Source: CBDDHT01 sp965228615 (lineage in GTDB: Bacteria; Pseudomonadota; Alphaproteobacteria; Rhizobiales; Methyloligellaceae). From it: a stretch of 64,000 nt of DNA. The position numbers were made by a program, and so were the translations under genes. The stretch lies in the NCBI GenBank assembly GCA_965228615.1, contig CBDDHT010000004.1, forward strand, positions 62,001-126,000, read 5' to 3'. Shown here piece after piece: positions 1 through 8,825 of the stretch. Below the pieces are notes generated by a model that was not told the DNA's origin, did not search any database, and was given only the letters and a program-made list of their open reading frames with translations. Each line of letters opens with the position of its first letter. The first letter of the stretch is position 1.

Positions 1-387
1 GTTCGGCGCCCCGTCGCTCTTCTGATTGACGCTTGTCGAGCGTGCGCCTTCGACCTCGATTTCAAACAGGAACGACGCGGACCAGTTCGCATCGATTTTG
101 CTCGTTCCGGACAATAGGAACCGGGTCGAAGACTCTGTGTTGTCGACGACATAGGCGTCCCGCTCGGTGCCGTCATCCCAGATCATCAACATCGTGTTGA
201 CCTGCCCCGAGAGACGGATGGTCACATTGCGGCTCCCGGACCTGGCGGTCGCAGTTTCGAGCGCGGCGGTCCGTTCTTCCAAGTCGGCGCAGCATAGCCC
301 TTCTGCGCTTTGGCCGAGCGCGGATGTCGGCACAAAGGCCGAGAGCATCAAAAATGCGGCTGCCGCAGGTCCCAACACCCGATGCAT
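1..387 (-). CDS. Alphaproteobacterial porin, N-terminal part (runs off the left edge)
   Basis: 129 codons of the amino end are present; the rest lies beyond position 1. The protein starts MHRVLGPAAAAFLML and has a clear Sec signal peptide ending near ALGQS. The mature part opens with a CCADLEERTAALE coiled segment, then SGQVNTMLMIWDDG, DAYVVDN and STRFLLSG strands. This is the layout of the alphaproteobacterial porin family: a short trimerisation-type helix followed by the first strands of a 16-stranded barrel. It would form an outer-membrane diffusion channel. A GGGGG ribosome-binding site lies directly upstream of the ATG at 387. Because the gene is cut, pore selectivity cannot be judged. 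Confidence 0.85.
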   Translation of the reverse strand, partial: MHRVLGPAAAAFLMLSAFVPTSALGQSAEGLCCADLEERTAALETATARSGSRNVTIRLSGQVNTMLMIWDDGTERDAYVVDNTESSTRFLLSGTSKIDANWSASFLFEIEVEGARSTSVNQKSDGAPN

Positions 388-498
388 GCTTCCCCCCGAA
401 GACGGCACATTGGCGGCGCAAGTGCACTGCCCGTTCACAGGCCGCTGGGCCGGGTATGCCGAATCTGGGCTAGTCTAGCAAATCTTCGCTGAGAGGCC

Positions 499-873
499 TC
501 AGCTCGCGACTTCGGCGAGATTGATGCCGAAGAGATGCGAGCTTTCAAGAGATGTGGTATTGGCCAGTTCCTGGAGCTGACCAAACAGTGTGGCAAGTTG
601 ATCGCAGGTCGCCTGGTCCGGTGCCGTAGGACCCTTACCAAGATCCGTCAGGCGATCTTCGAGGGCCAAAGCCGCGTCGCTAACGGCGGGGAAACCCATG
701 GTTCCGCTTGTTCCCGTAATTTGATGTGTCAGCTCGCGGGCGGTCAGGACCGACTGATGCCAATGGGATGATTGGCTCGCAATGACCGAAGCCAGTTCTT
801 CATCGATCAGGGACACCTGTGCCCGCACCCAGTTGCAATGGCTGGAGATCAAGGCATGGAGCTGATCCTGCAT
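499..873 (-). CDS. HPt-domain phosphotransfer protein
   Basis: A 124-residue protein that is essentially one histidine phosphotransfer (HPt) domain. The probable phospho-accepting histidine is in ELTHQITGTSGTMGF near residue 50, matching the H-x3-G-x5-G pattern of HPt helices. It has no membrane segment or catalytic domain, so it should act in the cytoplasm as an intermediate in a multistep phosphorelay. Its ATG overlaps the stop codon of the upstream receiver gene by one base (TAATG), with a GAGGAG ribosome-binding site inside the end of that gene, so the two are translationally coupled. The likely partner is that receiver or the TackOD1 regulator transcribed divergently. The kinase is not adjacent; a hybrid kinase lies at 15-17.8 kb. 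Confidence 0.85.
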   Translation of the reverse strand: MQDQLHALISSHCNWVRAQVSLIDEELASVIASQSSHWHQSVLTARELTHQITGTSGTMGFPAVSDAALALEDRLTDLGKGPTAPDQATCDQLATLFGQLQELANTTSLESSHLFGINLAEVAS

Positions 874-1277
874 TATGCCTCCTCTAGAACGGGCAGGGTG
901 CGACGCCAGAGAGCTTCCAGATCCTTGGCCAGGCTCATGGGGTCGAACGGCTTCGGGATCACGCCCGCAATATCAAGATCCGCATAAGGGTCTGCGTCCT
1001 GACCGCGTGCGCGCGCGGTCATGAACACGATCGGCGTCGTGGATGTCTCCGGATTCCGGCGCAGTGCGTGATACGTCTCGACGCCGTCCATTCCAGGCAT
1101 CATGTGATCGAGAAGGATGACATCCGGGTCGAAGTCCGGGATGACGTTCAGAGCTTCACTGCCCGATTGGCAGACCTGCAGATTGTATCCGGCTACATCT
1201 TCCAGAGCCAATCGCGCGACGGCGCGAATATCCGTGTCATCGTCTACGTAACTGATGCGCTTCAGCCAACCCGTCAT
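873..1277 (-). CDS. Single-domain response regulator receiver
   Basis: A 134-residue stand-alone receiver domain. Visible signatures are the acidic pair in YVDDDTD, the phospho-acceptor aspartate in VILLDHMMPGMDG, the conserved threonine of VFMTARA, and the lysine of IPKPFDP. There is no output domain, so it probably shuttles phosphate or acts by protein contact, as CheY-like and DivK-like proteins do. I chose the ATG at 1277 (MTGWLKR), which has GAGG about ten bases upstream. A GTG at 1292 would add five residues. It is the first gene of a two-gene operon with the HPt protein and is divergent from the TackOD1 regulator; the shared 170-bp region probably holds both promoters. Confidence 0.85.
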   Translation of the reverse strand: MTGWLKRISYVDDDTDIRAVARLALEDVAGYNLQVCQSGSEALNVIPDFDPDVILLDHMMPGMDGVETYHALRRNPETSTTPIVFMTARARGQDADPYADLDIAGVIPKPFDPMSLAKDLEALWRRTLPVLEEA

Positions 1278-1445
1278 TGTGTAATACCTCACTCGCTACT
1301 GCTGCGAGGCGCATCATGACGTAACGGGCATAAGATTCGGTTATCGGTGAGCATCGCATTTCGATTGGTTCTGTTAGGCAAGATTTTACCCTGATCCTGT
1401 AAGCTGGCAGGCAATCGGCAGTATGCGTTTTTCGAGGTTTTTTCA

Positions 1446-3257
1446 GTGGTTAGCGTAGCAGAACAACAGTCGGCGGACGCCGGAGAGCATCCGCGGCGGC
1501 GCATTCTCGTCGCCGAAGACAATTCCGTCACAAAGGATTTACTCAAGCTGTTGCTTGCCGAGCGCGGTCACATTGTCGACCACGCTCCCGATGGGGTCGC
1601 AGCCCTGGAGGCGTTGCAGAAGAATAGCTACGACATCGTCCTGATGGATTTCCATCTGCCCAAGATGGACGGGCTTGAGGTCGCGACGTCGTTTCGCTCG
1701 GATGCCGCCGGCAAAAACGGGCCGCGTTTCGTTGCAATGACATCGGACATGAAAGGTCTTCTTGGCCGCGCTGGAAACGATGAAGCGTTCGACGACTTCA
1801 TGCCCAAGCCTCTTGACCTCAAGAAGGTATGTGAAGCCATCGAATGCGAGATCGAGGCGGCAATCGACCCGGATGCGGCCAGCACTTCAGCGACAGCCGA
1901 AGTGACGATGCTGCATCCCCAGCCCGAGAGGGTCGACACGGATCCGGTGCCGGATTCGATGATGGAGCAGATCAAGAGCCTCGGGTTCAACTTTTTGAGC
2001 TGGCCGGAAGATTTCGATGCCGAAAGGCTCTCGGCACGAGGGCTTCAGGCCTCTCTTGGCGACGATGCCTTCGATGCAATTTTGGTAACCAAACAGGCGA
2101 CTGTGCAGGACCTGGCCCAGATCTGGTCGTCCAAAGCGCTGCATGCACTTCCTGTCATCGATCTGTCGGGAAGTCTCGGATCGCGCGCAGATATCGATGC
2201 GGCACGCCTGACCCTTGGACAGACTGACAAGATCGGGCAGGTGATCGAAGACTTTTCGGAACGCCGATCTCATATCCACCGTGATCTCCTTCTGTCTGAC
2301 GAGATCGGCGACAAGCTTCTCAATCGGATTGCCCTGAGTGATGGCAAGTTGACGCCGGTCTATGCACCGGATCATCCAAGTCAGGTGGCGTTCAATGCCG
2401 TGCTGGACAGCACGACCATTCAGATGGAAGCCGACAAGCTGGTCCAGAACAACTTCCTTGAGGCGACGCTTTTCGATCGCTTCCATCATTGTGACCGCTG
2501 TGGTTCATCGCGCTTCAACGTGCGAGAGGAGTGTGCAAGCTGCCGCTCGCCCGATATCAGCGAAGAGGCCTATCTTCACCACTTCCGTTGCGCCTATCAG
2601 GGACCGGAGAGCGATTTCCGACAAGGGGACGCGCTGATCTGCCCGAAATGCCGTCACGAACTTTCTCATTTCAGCGTCGACTATGACAAACCGGGAGCAG
2701 TGCTGACCTGCGGGTGCTGCGATCATTCGACCTCCGAGCCGGCAATCGGCCTCCTCTGTCTCGACTGCCAGACCCACTATGATGGCGACGCGGTCACGAC
2801 CCGCGATATCTTCGCCTACACGATGACGGACCGCGCGCGCGCTTATCTCGAAGCAGGCCGATCCTTGCTAGGCTCCAAGCGCAACGCCATGCGCCTCACC
2901 GAGCTGCCGATCGAGTTGATCGTCGCTCTCAATGGTGAACTCAAGGTCCATGAGGAAAGCGGCGCGCCTTTCACCCTCATCAATATTTCTTATCGCAATG
3001 AACGGCAGGTCTCCCATGAATCGGGGCCGCGCCAATTTGATGCGGCTCGCGATCTATTCCTCGAAAACCTCGCTAACGCCATGAGAAAGCAGGACATAAT
3101 CGTGAAGGGTCGTGGTTTCGATTTCGCGCTCATGCGCGGGACAGGTCCGGATGAAGTGCGCGCCGATCTGGATGCCATAAGGACCGAAGCCGCCTCCACG
3201 GTGCGCGAAGACCTAGGCATTGTTATGCAGGCGCATGGGCCTGAGGAATTCGCCTGA
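1446..3257 (+). CDS. Response regulator with TackOD1-like zinc-ribbon output and degenerate GGDEF-like C-terminus
   Basis: 603 residues from a GTG with GAGG nine bases upstream. Residues about 18-140 are a receiver domain (LVAEDNS, IVLMDFHLPKMDG, MPKPLDL). The central part, about 175-455, contains a Cys-rich block: HHCDRCGSSRF, CASCRS, CPKCRH, CGCCDH and CLDCQTH, arranged as paired zinc-ribbon knuckles. Order and spacing resemble the TackOD1 output domain first described in thaumarchaeal regulators. The last 120 residues (from ELPIELIVAL through KGRGFDFALMRG to the end) read like a GGDEF fold without a GGDEF signature, so it should not make c-di-GMP. The stop overlaps the ATG of the next gene (TGATG), which ties it to a glycosyltransferase and adaptor. 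I infer that it controls polysaccharide output, by phosphorylation, ligand binding or direct contact. Confidence 0.8.
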   Translation: MVSVAEQQSADAGEHPRRRILVAEDNSVTKDLLKLLLAERGHIVDHAPDGVAALEALQKNSYDIVLMDFHLPKMDGLEVATSFRSDAAGKNGPRFVAMTSDMKGLLGRAGNDEAFDDFMPKPLDLKKVCEAIECEIEAAIDPDAASTSATAEVTMLHPQPERVDTDPVPDSMMEQIKSLGFNFLSWPEDFDAERLSARGLQASLGDDAFDAILVTKQATVQDLAQIWSSKALHALPVIDLSGSLGSRADIDAARLTLGQTDKIGQVIEDFSERRSHIHRDLLLSDEIGDKLLNRIALSDGKLTPVYAPDHPSQVAFNAVLDSTTIQMEADKLVQNNFLEATLFDRFHHCDRCGSSRFNVREECASCRSPDISEEAYLHHFRCAYQGPESDFRQGDALICPKCRHELSHFSVDYDKPGAVLTCGCCDHSTSEPAIGLLCLDCQTHYDGDAVTTRDIFAYTMTDRARAYLEAGRSLLGSKRNAMRLTELPIELIVALNGELKVHEESGAPFTLINISYRNERQVSHESGPRQFDAARDLFLENLANAMRKQDIIVKGRGFDFALMRGTGPDEVRADLDAIRTEAASTVREDLGIVMQAHGPEEFA

Positions 3258-4525
3258 TGTTCTCCGCCATCGCGGACGGGCTGAATTATTTGACGTCGCA
3301 AAGCGGCGCCAGCCTGCTCGCCTTGTTCTGGTTCACAGTCATCTTCGAAGTGCCGCGCTACAGCATGGCATTTATCGCCGCGACCTTTTTCGGCCGCTCG
3401 AAACCGCAGGTCGATTCCGAGAGAATATTCAATCCGACGGTCAGTGTGATCGTCGCAGGACACAATGAAGCTGATGCCATCGAACGTTGCGTCATGTCGC
3501 TTCGCGAACAGAGCCGGCCACCCGATGAAATCGTCGTCATCAGCGATGGTTCACGCGACGCCATGCCAGAACGTATCAGAGACCTGCAGGCGAGGGGGCT
3601 GATCGATCAGGCCCATAGTACAGATCTGCGCGGCGGCAAATCAGCCGGCGTCAATCTCGGTAAACGGTTTGCATCCGGCGACATCGTCATAAATGTGGAC
3701 TGCGACTGCTCCTATGACCGTCATGCATTGCAGCGCGTTGTCGAGCCGCTTCGTGATCCGACTGTCGGAGCCGTATCGGGTAACATCCTGGTTCGGAATC
3801 CGGGTGCAAGTCTCGTCGCAACCTTTCAGGCGATCGAGTATCTGGTGAGCATTTCGCTTGGCAAGCAGGCGTCGACCCTTACCGATCATATCGTCTGCGT
3901 CTCCGGCGCATTCGGTGCGTTTCGGAAAGAGGCGATCGCCGGAGTCGGGGGACTCGACGCAGGCGGCGGCGAGGATCTGGATGTGACGTTGCGCCTCCGC
4001 AAGGCCGGTTGGAATATCCGCTTTGCGTATGATGCCATCTGCTACACCGATGTGCCGACGAACCTTTCCGCACTCATCCGGCAGCGGTTCCGCTGGGAAC
4101 GCGATGCAGTGCGCATCCGATATCGCAAGCATGGCGATCTCATGAATCCGTTCTCGGAACGCCTCAAACTCAAGGAAGTCGCGCACGAGATCGAGTTTCT
4201 GCTTTTCAATGTTATCGGTGCGGCAGTTTTGCCTTTCTATGTGCTGTGGTTGTTTCTGACTTATGGCGACATGGCGCCGTTGATCCTGTTGGCGGCACAG
4301 GCCGGGCTTCTCTTCCTGGACAGTCTGTCCTTTGTACTCGCAGCGCTCGCGACACCGAAGGCCAAGTCATGGCCGTTGTTCCCGTTTGTTGTCGGCTTTG
4401 GGATCTTCAACGGGTTTCTAATGCGTTTCGTGCGCTTGGCGGCCTACCTCCAGGAATGGCTGTTCAATGCGTCGGTGAAAGATACCTATGTGCCTGAGAA
4501 GGTGCAGATCTTGAGGAAGTGGTGA
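3257..4525 (+). CDS. Membrane-anchored family 2 glycosyltransferase (processive-type)
   Basis: 422 residues. An N-terminal membrane helix (about 18-42) precedes a GT2 catalytic domain with SVIVAGHNEADAIERC, ISDGSRD, the DxD-type VDCDCS, the acceptor loop GGGEDLDVTLR, and a Q-x2-RW-type motif in RQRFRWERD. At least three further hydrophobic helices follow from about residue 310 to 410. This topology is that of processive synthases such as hyaluronan, N-acetylglucosamine or alginate (Alg8-like) polymerases, which make and extrude a polysaccharide from nucleotide sugars. It is coupled at both ends by TGATG overlaps, to a TackOD1 regulator before and an HlyD-like adaptor after. The sugar cannot be predicted. 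No dedicated hydrolase or outer-membrane porin follows. Confidence 0.85.
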   Translation: MFSAIADGLNYLTSQSGASLLALFWFTVIFEVPRYSMAFIAATFFGRSKPQVDSERIFNPTVSVIVAGHNEADAIERCVMSLREQSRPPDEIVVISDGSRDAMPERIRDLQARGLIDQAHSTDLRGGKSAGVNLGKRFASGDIVINVDCDCSYDRHALQRVVEPLRDPTVGAVSGNILVRNPGASLVATFQAIEYLVSISLGKQASTLTDHIVCVSGAFGAFRKEAIAGVGGLDAGGGEDLDVTLRLRKAGWNIRFAYDAICYTDVPTNLSALIRQRFRWERDAVRIRYRKHGDLMNPFSERLKLKEVAHEIEFLLFNVIGAAVLPFYVLWLFLTYGDMAPLILLAAQAGLLFLDSLSFVLAALATPKAKSWPLFPFVVGFGIFNGFLMRFVRLAAYLQEWLFNASVKDTYVPEKVQILRKW

Positions 4526-5526
4526 TGGTAAAGAGTCTGCGAAAGCGGCCGCGTCCGGACGAACTCGTCTCGGAGCAGCGAAAGATGACCAACAGCCGGG
4601 GCCGGATTGCTTATCTCGTCCTGCTCTGCGCGTTAGGCGTTGCGGTCCTCAACTTCCTTTTCGGCGACTATCTGCTTCTTCGGGCAGACGGTCTTGTCTT
4701 GAGGGACAAGCACTCGATCGAAGCCTCGTTCCTGGCGCGCGTCGAACATGTCGATATCAAGGAAGGGCAGCATGTCTCATCGGGCGACCCTCTTTTTCAG
4801 GTCCAATCCTTCCAGATCCTCGAACGCCTGGCCGATCTTTCAGCCGCTCGCGCGCGATTAACAGCGAAGGCTGCTGAATTCAGAGTCCGCGCGGAGACGG
4901 TCAAGAAGTTGTTGCCGCTTGCAACGCGGCGCGAAGCTGAAACGGCACGGGTTCTCGAGCGCTTCGATGCATTGTCGGCAAGGCAACTCATCACGTCCGT
5001 ACGCCGCGACGAGGCACTGGCCTCGCGCCTCGAGGCCCATCAGGTTCTCGTGCGTATGAACACGGAAAACGCTACACTGGCGGAAGAACTCAAAGCCCTC
5101 GATTCCGCGCGTAAGGATTCAAACACGGCGCTGGACGATCTGAATGCCCTCTATGCTAATGGCCGGATCGCATCGCCCGTTGATGGCGACCTGGGTGCCA
5201 AGATCCCATCGCCCGGCGAAGTCTATCGACCGGGCGAGTCAATCCTGTCGATCTACACGGGGTCATCCTATGTGCTGGCCTATCTGCCGCGGCGTTATCT
5301 CTTCCCTATTCGCCCGGGCATGAAGGTGCGTGTCACAAGTGGCCGCGACAGTGCAATTGGGACGGTCGGAAAGATCCTGCCGGTGACCGACGCGTTGCCA
5401 CAGGAATTCCAGAATACGTTTAAGCCCCGTGATCGCAGTCAGCTTGCGCGTGTCCAATTCGAGAAGGCACCGCCTTTTCCACTGCATCAGAAAGTGCAAC
5501 TGACGACGACATTCTTCTGGGAATAG
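4525..5526 (+). CDS. HlyD-like periplasmic adaptor / membrane fusion protein
   Basis: 333 residues when started at the ATG that overlaps the preceding stop (TGATG); two upstream GTG codons are alternatives. A cytoplasmic basic stretch is followed by one membrane helix (about 28-48), a biotinyl-lipoyl-like half (ASFLARVEHVDIKEGQHVSSGD), a long alpha-helical hairpin from about 95 to 210 rich in Ala, Arg and Glu, the returning lipoyl half (GRIASPVDGDLGAKI), and a beta-barrel segment ending in a short hydrophobic tail. This is the HlyD/Alg44-periplasmic architecture that links an inner-membrane exporter to the outer membrane. Placed directly after a GT2 synthase it parallels alg8-alg44, but there is no PilZ domain; the regulatory role may be taken by the upstream TackOD1 protein. 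Confidence 0.82.
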   Translation: MVKSLRKRPRPDELVSEQRKMTNSRGRIAYLVLLCALGVAVLNFLFGDYLLLRADGLVLRDKHSIEASFLARVEHVDIKEGQHVSSGDPLFQVQSFQILERLADLSAARARLTAKAAEFRVRAETVKKLLPLATRREAETARVLERFDALSARQLITSVRRDEALASRLEAHQVLVRMNTENATLAEELKALDSARKDSNTALDDLNALYANGRIASPVDGDLGAKIPSPGEVYRPGESILSIYTGSSYVLAYLPRRYLFPIRPGMKVRVTSGRDSAIGTVGKILPVTDALPQEFQNTFKPRDRSQLARVQFEKAPPFPLHQKVQLTTTFFWE

Positions 5527-5670
5527 AGACGGTAGAAGGTCATTTGCTAGCGGACACGGCGAGTTTGACGTTATTCATTAATTGCCTGCGTCCTGGGAAC
5601 GATTTGCTCCGTAAGCGGAGACCTGTGATAGTGAATCCTCCAATCACCGCCAATTTGTGGAGGTCCAGGT

Positions 5671-6486
5671 ATCACAGTCTCCAGGTTTTTCAACGTCACC
5701 TTCGCTCTCACGCTGTTTGCATTCAGTTGGACGACGTTTGATGCCGGTTCGGCGAACGCCCAACCCAGGTTCCAGGATTATCCGGCACCCTTCTATTCGG
5801 GGCGCGTGCAATCTCCAGACCTGACATCTCACCGTGATGCCCGGACCTATCGGACACGATTGCGGAATGCTGCCAAAGGTGGCGTCAATTTCGCGGGAGA
5901 TCATATTCTGGCGACCTGGGGCTGCGGTGCGCAGTGCCTGATGGGTGCCGTCATCAATGCACGGTCAGGCCACGTGCAATTTCTACCCGGCACGATCTGC
6001 TGTTGGTCCGAAGGTGGCGATGACATCAATCCGGTCGATTTCGAAAGCGGCAGCGATCTTCTGATCCTGACCGGAATGATCGATGAAGAAGAACCGTTGG
6101 CCAGACACTATTACGATTTCAGCGGCCGCGATTTTCGCCTGATTAAGAAGGAAGTGCTGACGTCAACCAATTCAGTCGGTGGTCCGCAGACTGTCACGCC
6201 GTCTTGTCCGTCCGGTTTCACGTTCAGCGGAGGACAATGTGTACGCAACACAGCGTCGGTGCCCGATGCGACCGACTTCACAATCCTGGATGGTTACGAC
6301 CTGTTTGGTGGCGACTATTACGCGATGCCCGGCAAAGTCCACTACGATGATTGCGAGTATGAGTGCAAGAATGACAGGCGGTGCCGTGCATTCACCTACA
6401 ACACCAAGGCCAACAAGTGTTTCCTGAAGTCGTCGGTGCCACGCCGCTCGCCGTTTAGAGACGCGATCTCCGGCATCAAGCAGTAA
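5671..6486 (+). CDS. Secreted PAN/apple-domain protein with an apparent ATC start
   Basis: The open frame begins after a TGA just upstream and contains no ATG, GTG or TTG before a complete signal peptide (FFNVTFALTLFAFS, cleavage near SANAQ). A strong GGAGGT at 5659-5664 is spaced six bases from ATC at 5671, so I start there (271 residues). Starting at the in-frame GTG at 5806 would remove the signal peptide. The mature N-terminal half (QDYPAPFYSGR through the Cys-containing TWGCGAQCLMG and PGTICCW) is unfamiliar. After a Cys-containing linker (CPSGFTFSGGQC) the last 65 residues form a PAN/apple-like module with DDCEYECKNDRRC, FTYNT and CFLKS. PAN modules bind proteins or sugars outside the cell. 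It follows the polysaccharide operon by about 145 bases on the same strand. A start-codon mutation or base error is also possible. Confidence 0.7.
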   Translation: MTVSRFFNVTFALTLFAFSWTTFDAGSANAQPRFQDYPAPFYSGRVQSPDLTSHRDARTYRTRLRNAAKGGVNFAGDHILATWGCGAQCLMGAVINARSGHVQFLPGTICCWSEGGDDINPVDFESGSDLLILTGMIDEEEPLARHYYDFSGRDFRLIKKEVLTSTNSVGGPQTVTPSCPSGFTFSGGQCVRNTASVPDATDFTILDGYDLFGGDYYAMPGKVHYDDCEYECKNDRRCRAFTYNTKANKCFLKSSVPRRSPFRDAISGIKQ

Positions 6487-6518
6487 CGCTTGCAACCGTC
6501 TGCACTACGGTTGATGCC

Positions 6519-7715
6519 CTAGTCCGGATGGTCGAGGCACCAGCGCATGAAGCCTTCCGGCGGCAGCGGCTTGGAGAAATAGTAGCCTTGGATCTGGTCG
6601 ACGCCAGCTTTGGCGGCAAGCTTCAAATGGCCGGCGGTCTCGACACCTTCGGCGACGATTTTTAAACCGAGATTCTTTCCCAGACTGACACTGGTCTCCA
6701 CACAGGTCTTCGCAAACGGGTCTGTGTCAGCATTCTGGATGAAGGAGCGATCGATCTTGAGTTCGGAAAAGGGGAATTCGCGAAGATTTTCAAGGTTTGA
6801 ATAACCCGTTCCGAAATCGTCGATCGAGATCGAGAATCCTAAAAGCCGGAGACGAGTGACCACCTCCAGGGCTGCCGCTTTGTTGTGCAGAATTTGACTT
6901 TCCGTAATCTCAAACGTGAACCGCGTCCGTTGTAGTCCGGCGCTATCGATCATGTTGGCGACATGATCGGGAAAGTCGAGATCTTCAAGGATTGTCGCAC
7001 TCAGATTGAGGGCGTAGCTCACCTTAATCCCATAGCGGTCCCACACCAGCGCATCTTCGATCATCCGTGTCAGCATGGCATCGGTCAGCTTCAGGATGAG
7101 TCCGTATTCTTCCGCAATCGGAATGAAAACATCCGGTGGAATGAGGCCGAGTTTGGGATGTATCCAGCGTGCCAGACATTCGGCACTCTTGGTTTCCCCA
7201 CCCGGAACATCAACCTTCGGCTGGTAGTAAGGCACGATCTGCCCGGCTTCGATCGCAGCTTCTACATCGTTTGGCGTGACACGGATATTCGTGGATGCAC
7301 CGCCGTTTGCCGACCTAGGTTTCAGAGCCGCCAGCAATCCTTCCAGCTCATTGGGGTTGAACGGCTTGCTGAGCGCTCCGACAAGATTGAGATCATGGGA
7401 TCGCGCAAGACGTTCGGCCGTGCGAAGGACGGCTTGATCTTCGCCGCTCAGAATGGCGAAGGGGCCATCATACTTGCATTTCTTCATATAGCGGAAGAAC
7501 TGCACGCCATCGAGCTTCGGCATGTTGAGATCGGTCAGAATGAAGTCGAACTCTTGGCTGCGATCGTAGAGCAGGTCGAGCGCCTGTTTGCCGTCTTCAG
7601 CGGTCCAGATCTTGGTAGCACCGCGTGTTTGGAAGAAGGACTCCGCGACGGCGCACAGGATTGGATCATCATCCATGATCAAGACGCTGTCGATGGCAGG
7701 TGTCGATGCAGTCAT
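6519..7715 (-). CDS. REC-EAL c-di-GMP phosphodiesterase response regulator
   Basis: 398 residues from the ATG at 7715, which has GGAG six bases upstream; a longer frame to 7775 lacks such a site. Residues about 9-125 are a receiver (IMDDDPI, FILTDLNMPKLDG, ALSKPFN). Residues about 150-392 are an EAL domain with the catalytic signatures intact: ECLARW for the EAL motif, FEITES, IDDFGTGYSNL, LKIDRSF and VAEGVET, then IQGYYFSKP. It should hydrolyse c-di-GMP to pGpG when phosphorylated. Its proximity to the GT2/HlyD module suggests c-di-GMP control of polysaccharide or motility, although no PilZ domain is visible nearby. It resembles the RocR/PvrR class. Confidence 0.92.
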   Translation of the reverse strand: MTASTPAIDSVLIMDDDPILCAVAESFFQTRGATKIWTAEDGKQALDLLYDRSQEFDFILTDLNMPKLDGVQFFRYMKKCKYDGPFAILSGEDQAVLRTAERLARSHDLNLVGALSKPFNPNELEGLLAALKPRSANGGASTNIRVTPNDVEAAIEAGQIVPYYQPKVDVPGGETKSAECLARWIHPKLGLIPPDVFIPIAEEYGLILKLTDAMLTRMIEDALVWDRYGIKVSYALNLSATILEDLDFPDHVANMIDSAGLQRTRFTFEITESQILHNKAAALEVVTRLRLLGFSISIDDFGTGYSNLENLREFPFSELKIDRSFIQNADTDPFAKTCVETSVSLGKNLGLKIVAEGVETAGHLKLAAKAGVDQIQGYYFSKPLPPEGFMRWCLDHPD

Positions 7716-7807
7716 GGAGGCTCCGAAGAACGCACAGCAATCATGAGTCTGGCGGTACACATGCTGTATCGCCAACGGATTTTCTTGTGCACTATGGCAC
7801 GATACGC

Positions 7808-8737
7808 TTAAGGGTCCGTTAGTGGCTTAGACGACTGTCCAAACATTGAAAAAAGGCGGGAAGCCGCTGATATTGCAGGGCGATCGCTTCTGTCGGCACG
7901 CCAGGCCACGACGATTTCACGGCTAAGGGGAGGCGTTAACGGTATGAGCTTTACGCCGCCACGTGCAGCTTCGGCCTTACCGGCCATCTCCGAAATGATC
8001 GACCATCCGAATCCAGCCCGGACAAAGTTTGCCTGAGCGTCGGCATTTCCGATGTCGAAAACCTCTCCTGGACGCGATTCAACGCGCGAAAACCAATCGT
8101 CGATGATCTGTCGTATGTAACCGCCCGGCTCGTACAAAACCAAACGCCTGTTCTCAAAATCAGCGGGCTTCAGAGCCTTGACGCGTCGCACTTGCGCAGG
8201 TGGTGCCAGGCAGAACAACCGATCGTTGAAGAACGGCGCATGGGTTAGCTCTTCGTCAACGACAGGACCGGTCACAATCGCAATATCCATGTCAGCTTTT
8301 CTCAGCGCGGGCAGCATGTCCCGCGTGTTGCCCGTTGTAAGTTTGATCTCGACCTTGGGATGCTGGCGTTCGAATTCGGCGAGAACCCCCGGGAGCAGAT
8401 GGGTTGCGGCTGTCGCACCAGCGCCTATATGCAAAGGGCCGGACGTTTCCCCGTGCATCAGATTCAGCTGCTCGAGCGCCATATCGAGTTCATCGAAGAT
8501 CCGGGTCGCCGACGCAATCAGGACGGCGCCTTCCGGGGTCGCCTTGGCGCGCTTGCCGATCCGCTCCACGAGTTGGACGCCTGTTTCGCGCTCGAGCTGA
8601 CGGATCTGGCTTGAGACGGCCGGTTGTGTCAGGAGAAGCTGCTCGGCTGCCATCGAAAAGCTGCCCGTCGCACAGACCGCGCGTAGAGCGCGGAGACGCG
8701 AGAGCGAAGGGTAAAGCGGCTTCATATCAATTCTCAT
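7808..8737 (-). CDS. LysR-family transcriptional regulator
   Basis: 309 residues. The N-terminal winged helix-turn-helix is plain (LSRLRALRAVCATGSFSMA, LTQPAVSSQIRQLE). The remainder is a periplasmic-binding-protein-like effector domain (GPLHIGAGATAATHLLPG, MDIAIVTGP, VRAGFGWSII). Start choice is uncertain: ATG 8737 (MRIDMKPL) or ATG 8725, both without a strong ribosome-binding site. It is transcribed away from the acetyltransferase/MFS pair across about 90 bp of AT-rich DNA, the usual LysR arrangement, so it probably regulates that pair and itself. The specificity resembles CysB/CbbR-like sensors of small anions or organic acids, but the effector is unknown. Confidence 0.88.
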   Translation of the reverse strand: MRIDMKPLYPSLSRLRALRAVCATGSFSMAAEQLLLTQPAVSSQIRQLERETGVQLVERIGKRAKATPEGAVLIASATRIFDELDMALEQLNLMHGETSGPLHIGAGATAATHLLPGVLAEFERQHPKVEIKLTTGNTRDMLPALRKADMDIAIVTGPVVDEELTHAPFFNDRLFCLAPPAQVRRVKALKPADFENRRLVLYEPGGYIRQIIDDWFSRVESRPGEVFDIGNADAQANFVRAGFGWSIISEMAGKAEAARGGVKLIPLTPPLSREIVVAWRADRSDRPAISAASRLFSMFGQSSKPLTDP

Positions 8738-8825
8738 AATGATTTCGTGAAAAAGAATAAATTTTTCTACAGCGCGATCCAACATAAAATGGGATAGCGA
8801 TCTAGGATATGGGAATTCGAGACAA

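Noticed and set aside
1887..2489. A 200-codon minus-strand frame opposite the TackOD1 regulator
   Set aside because: Antisense to a gene with clear domains; no signature of its own.
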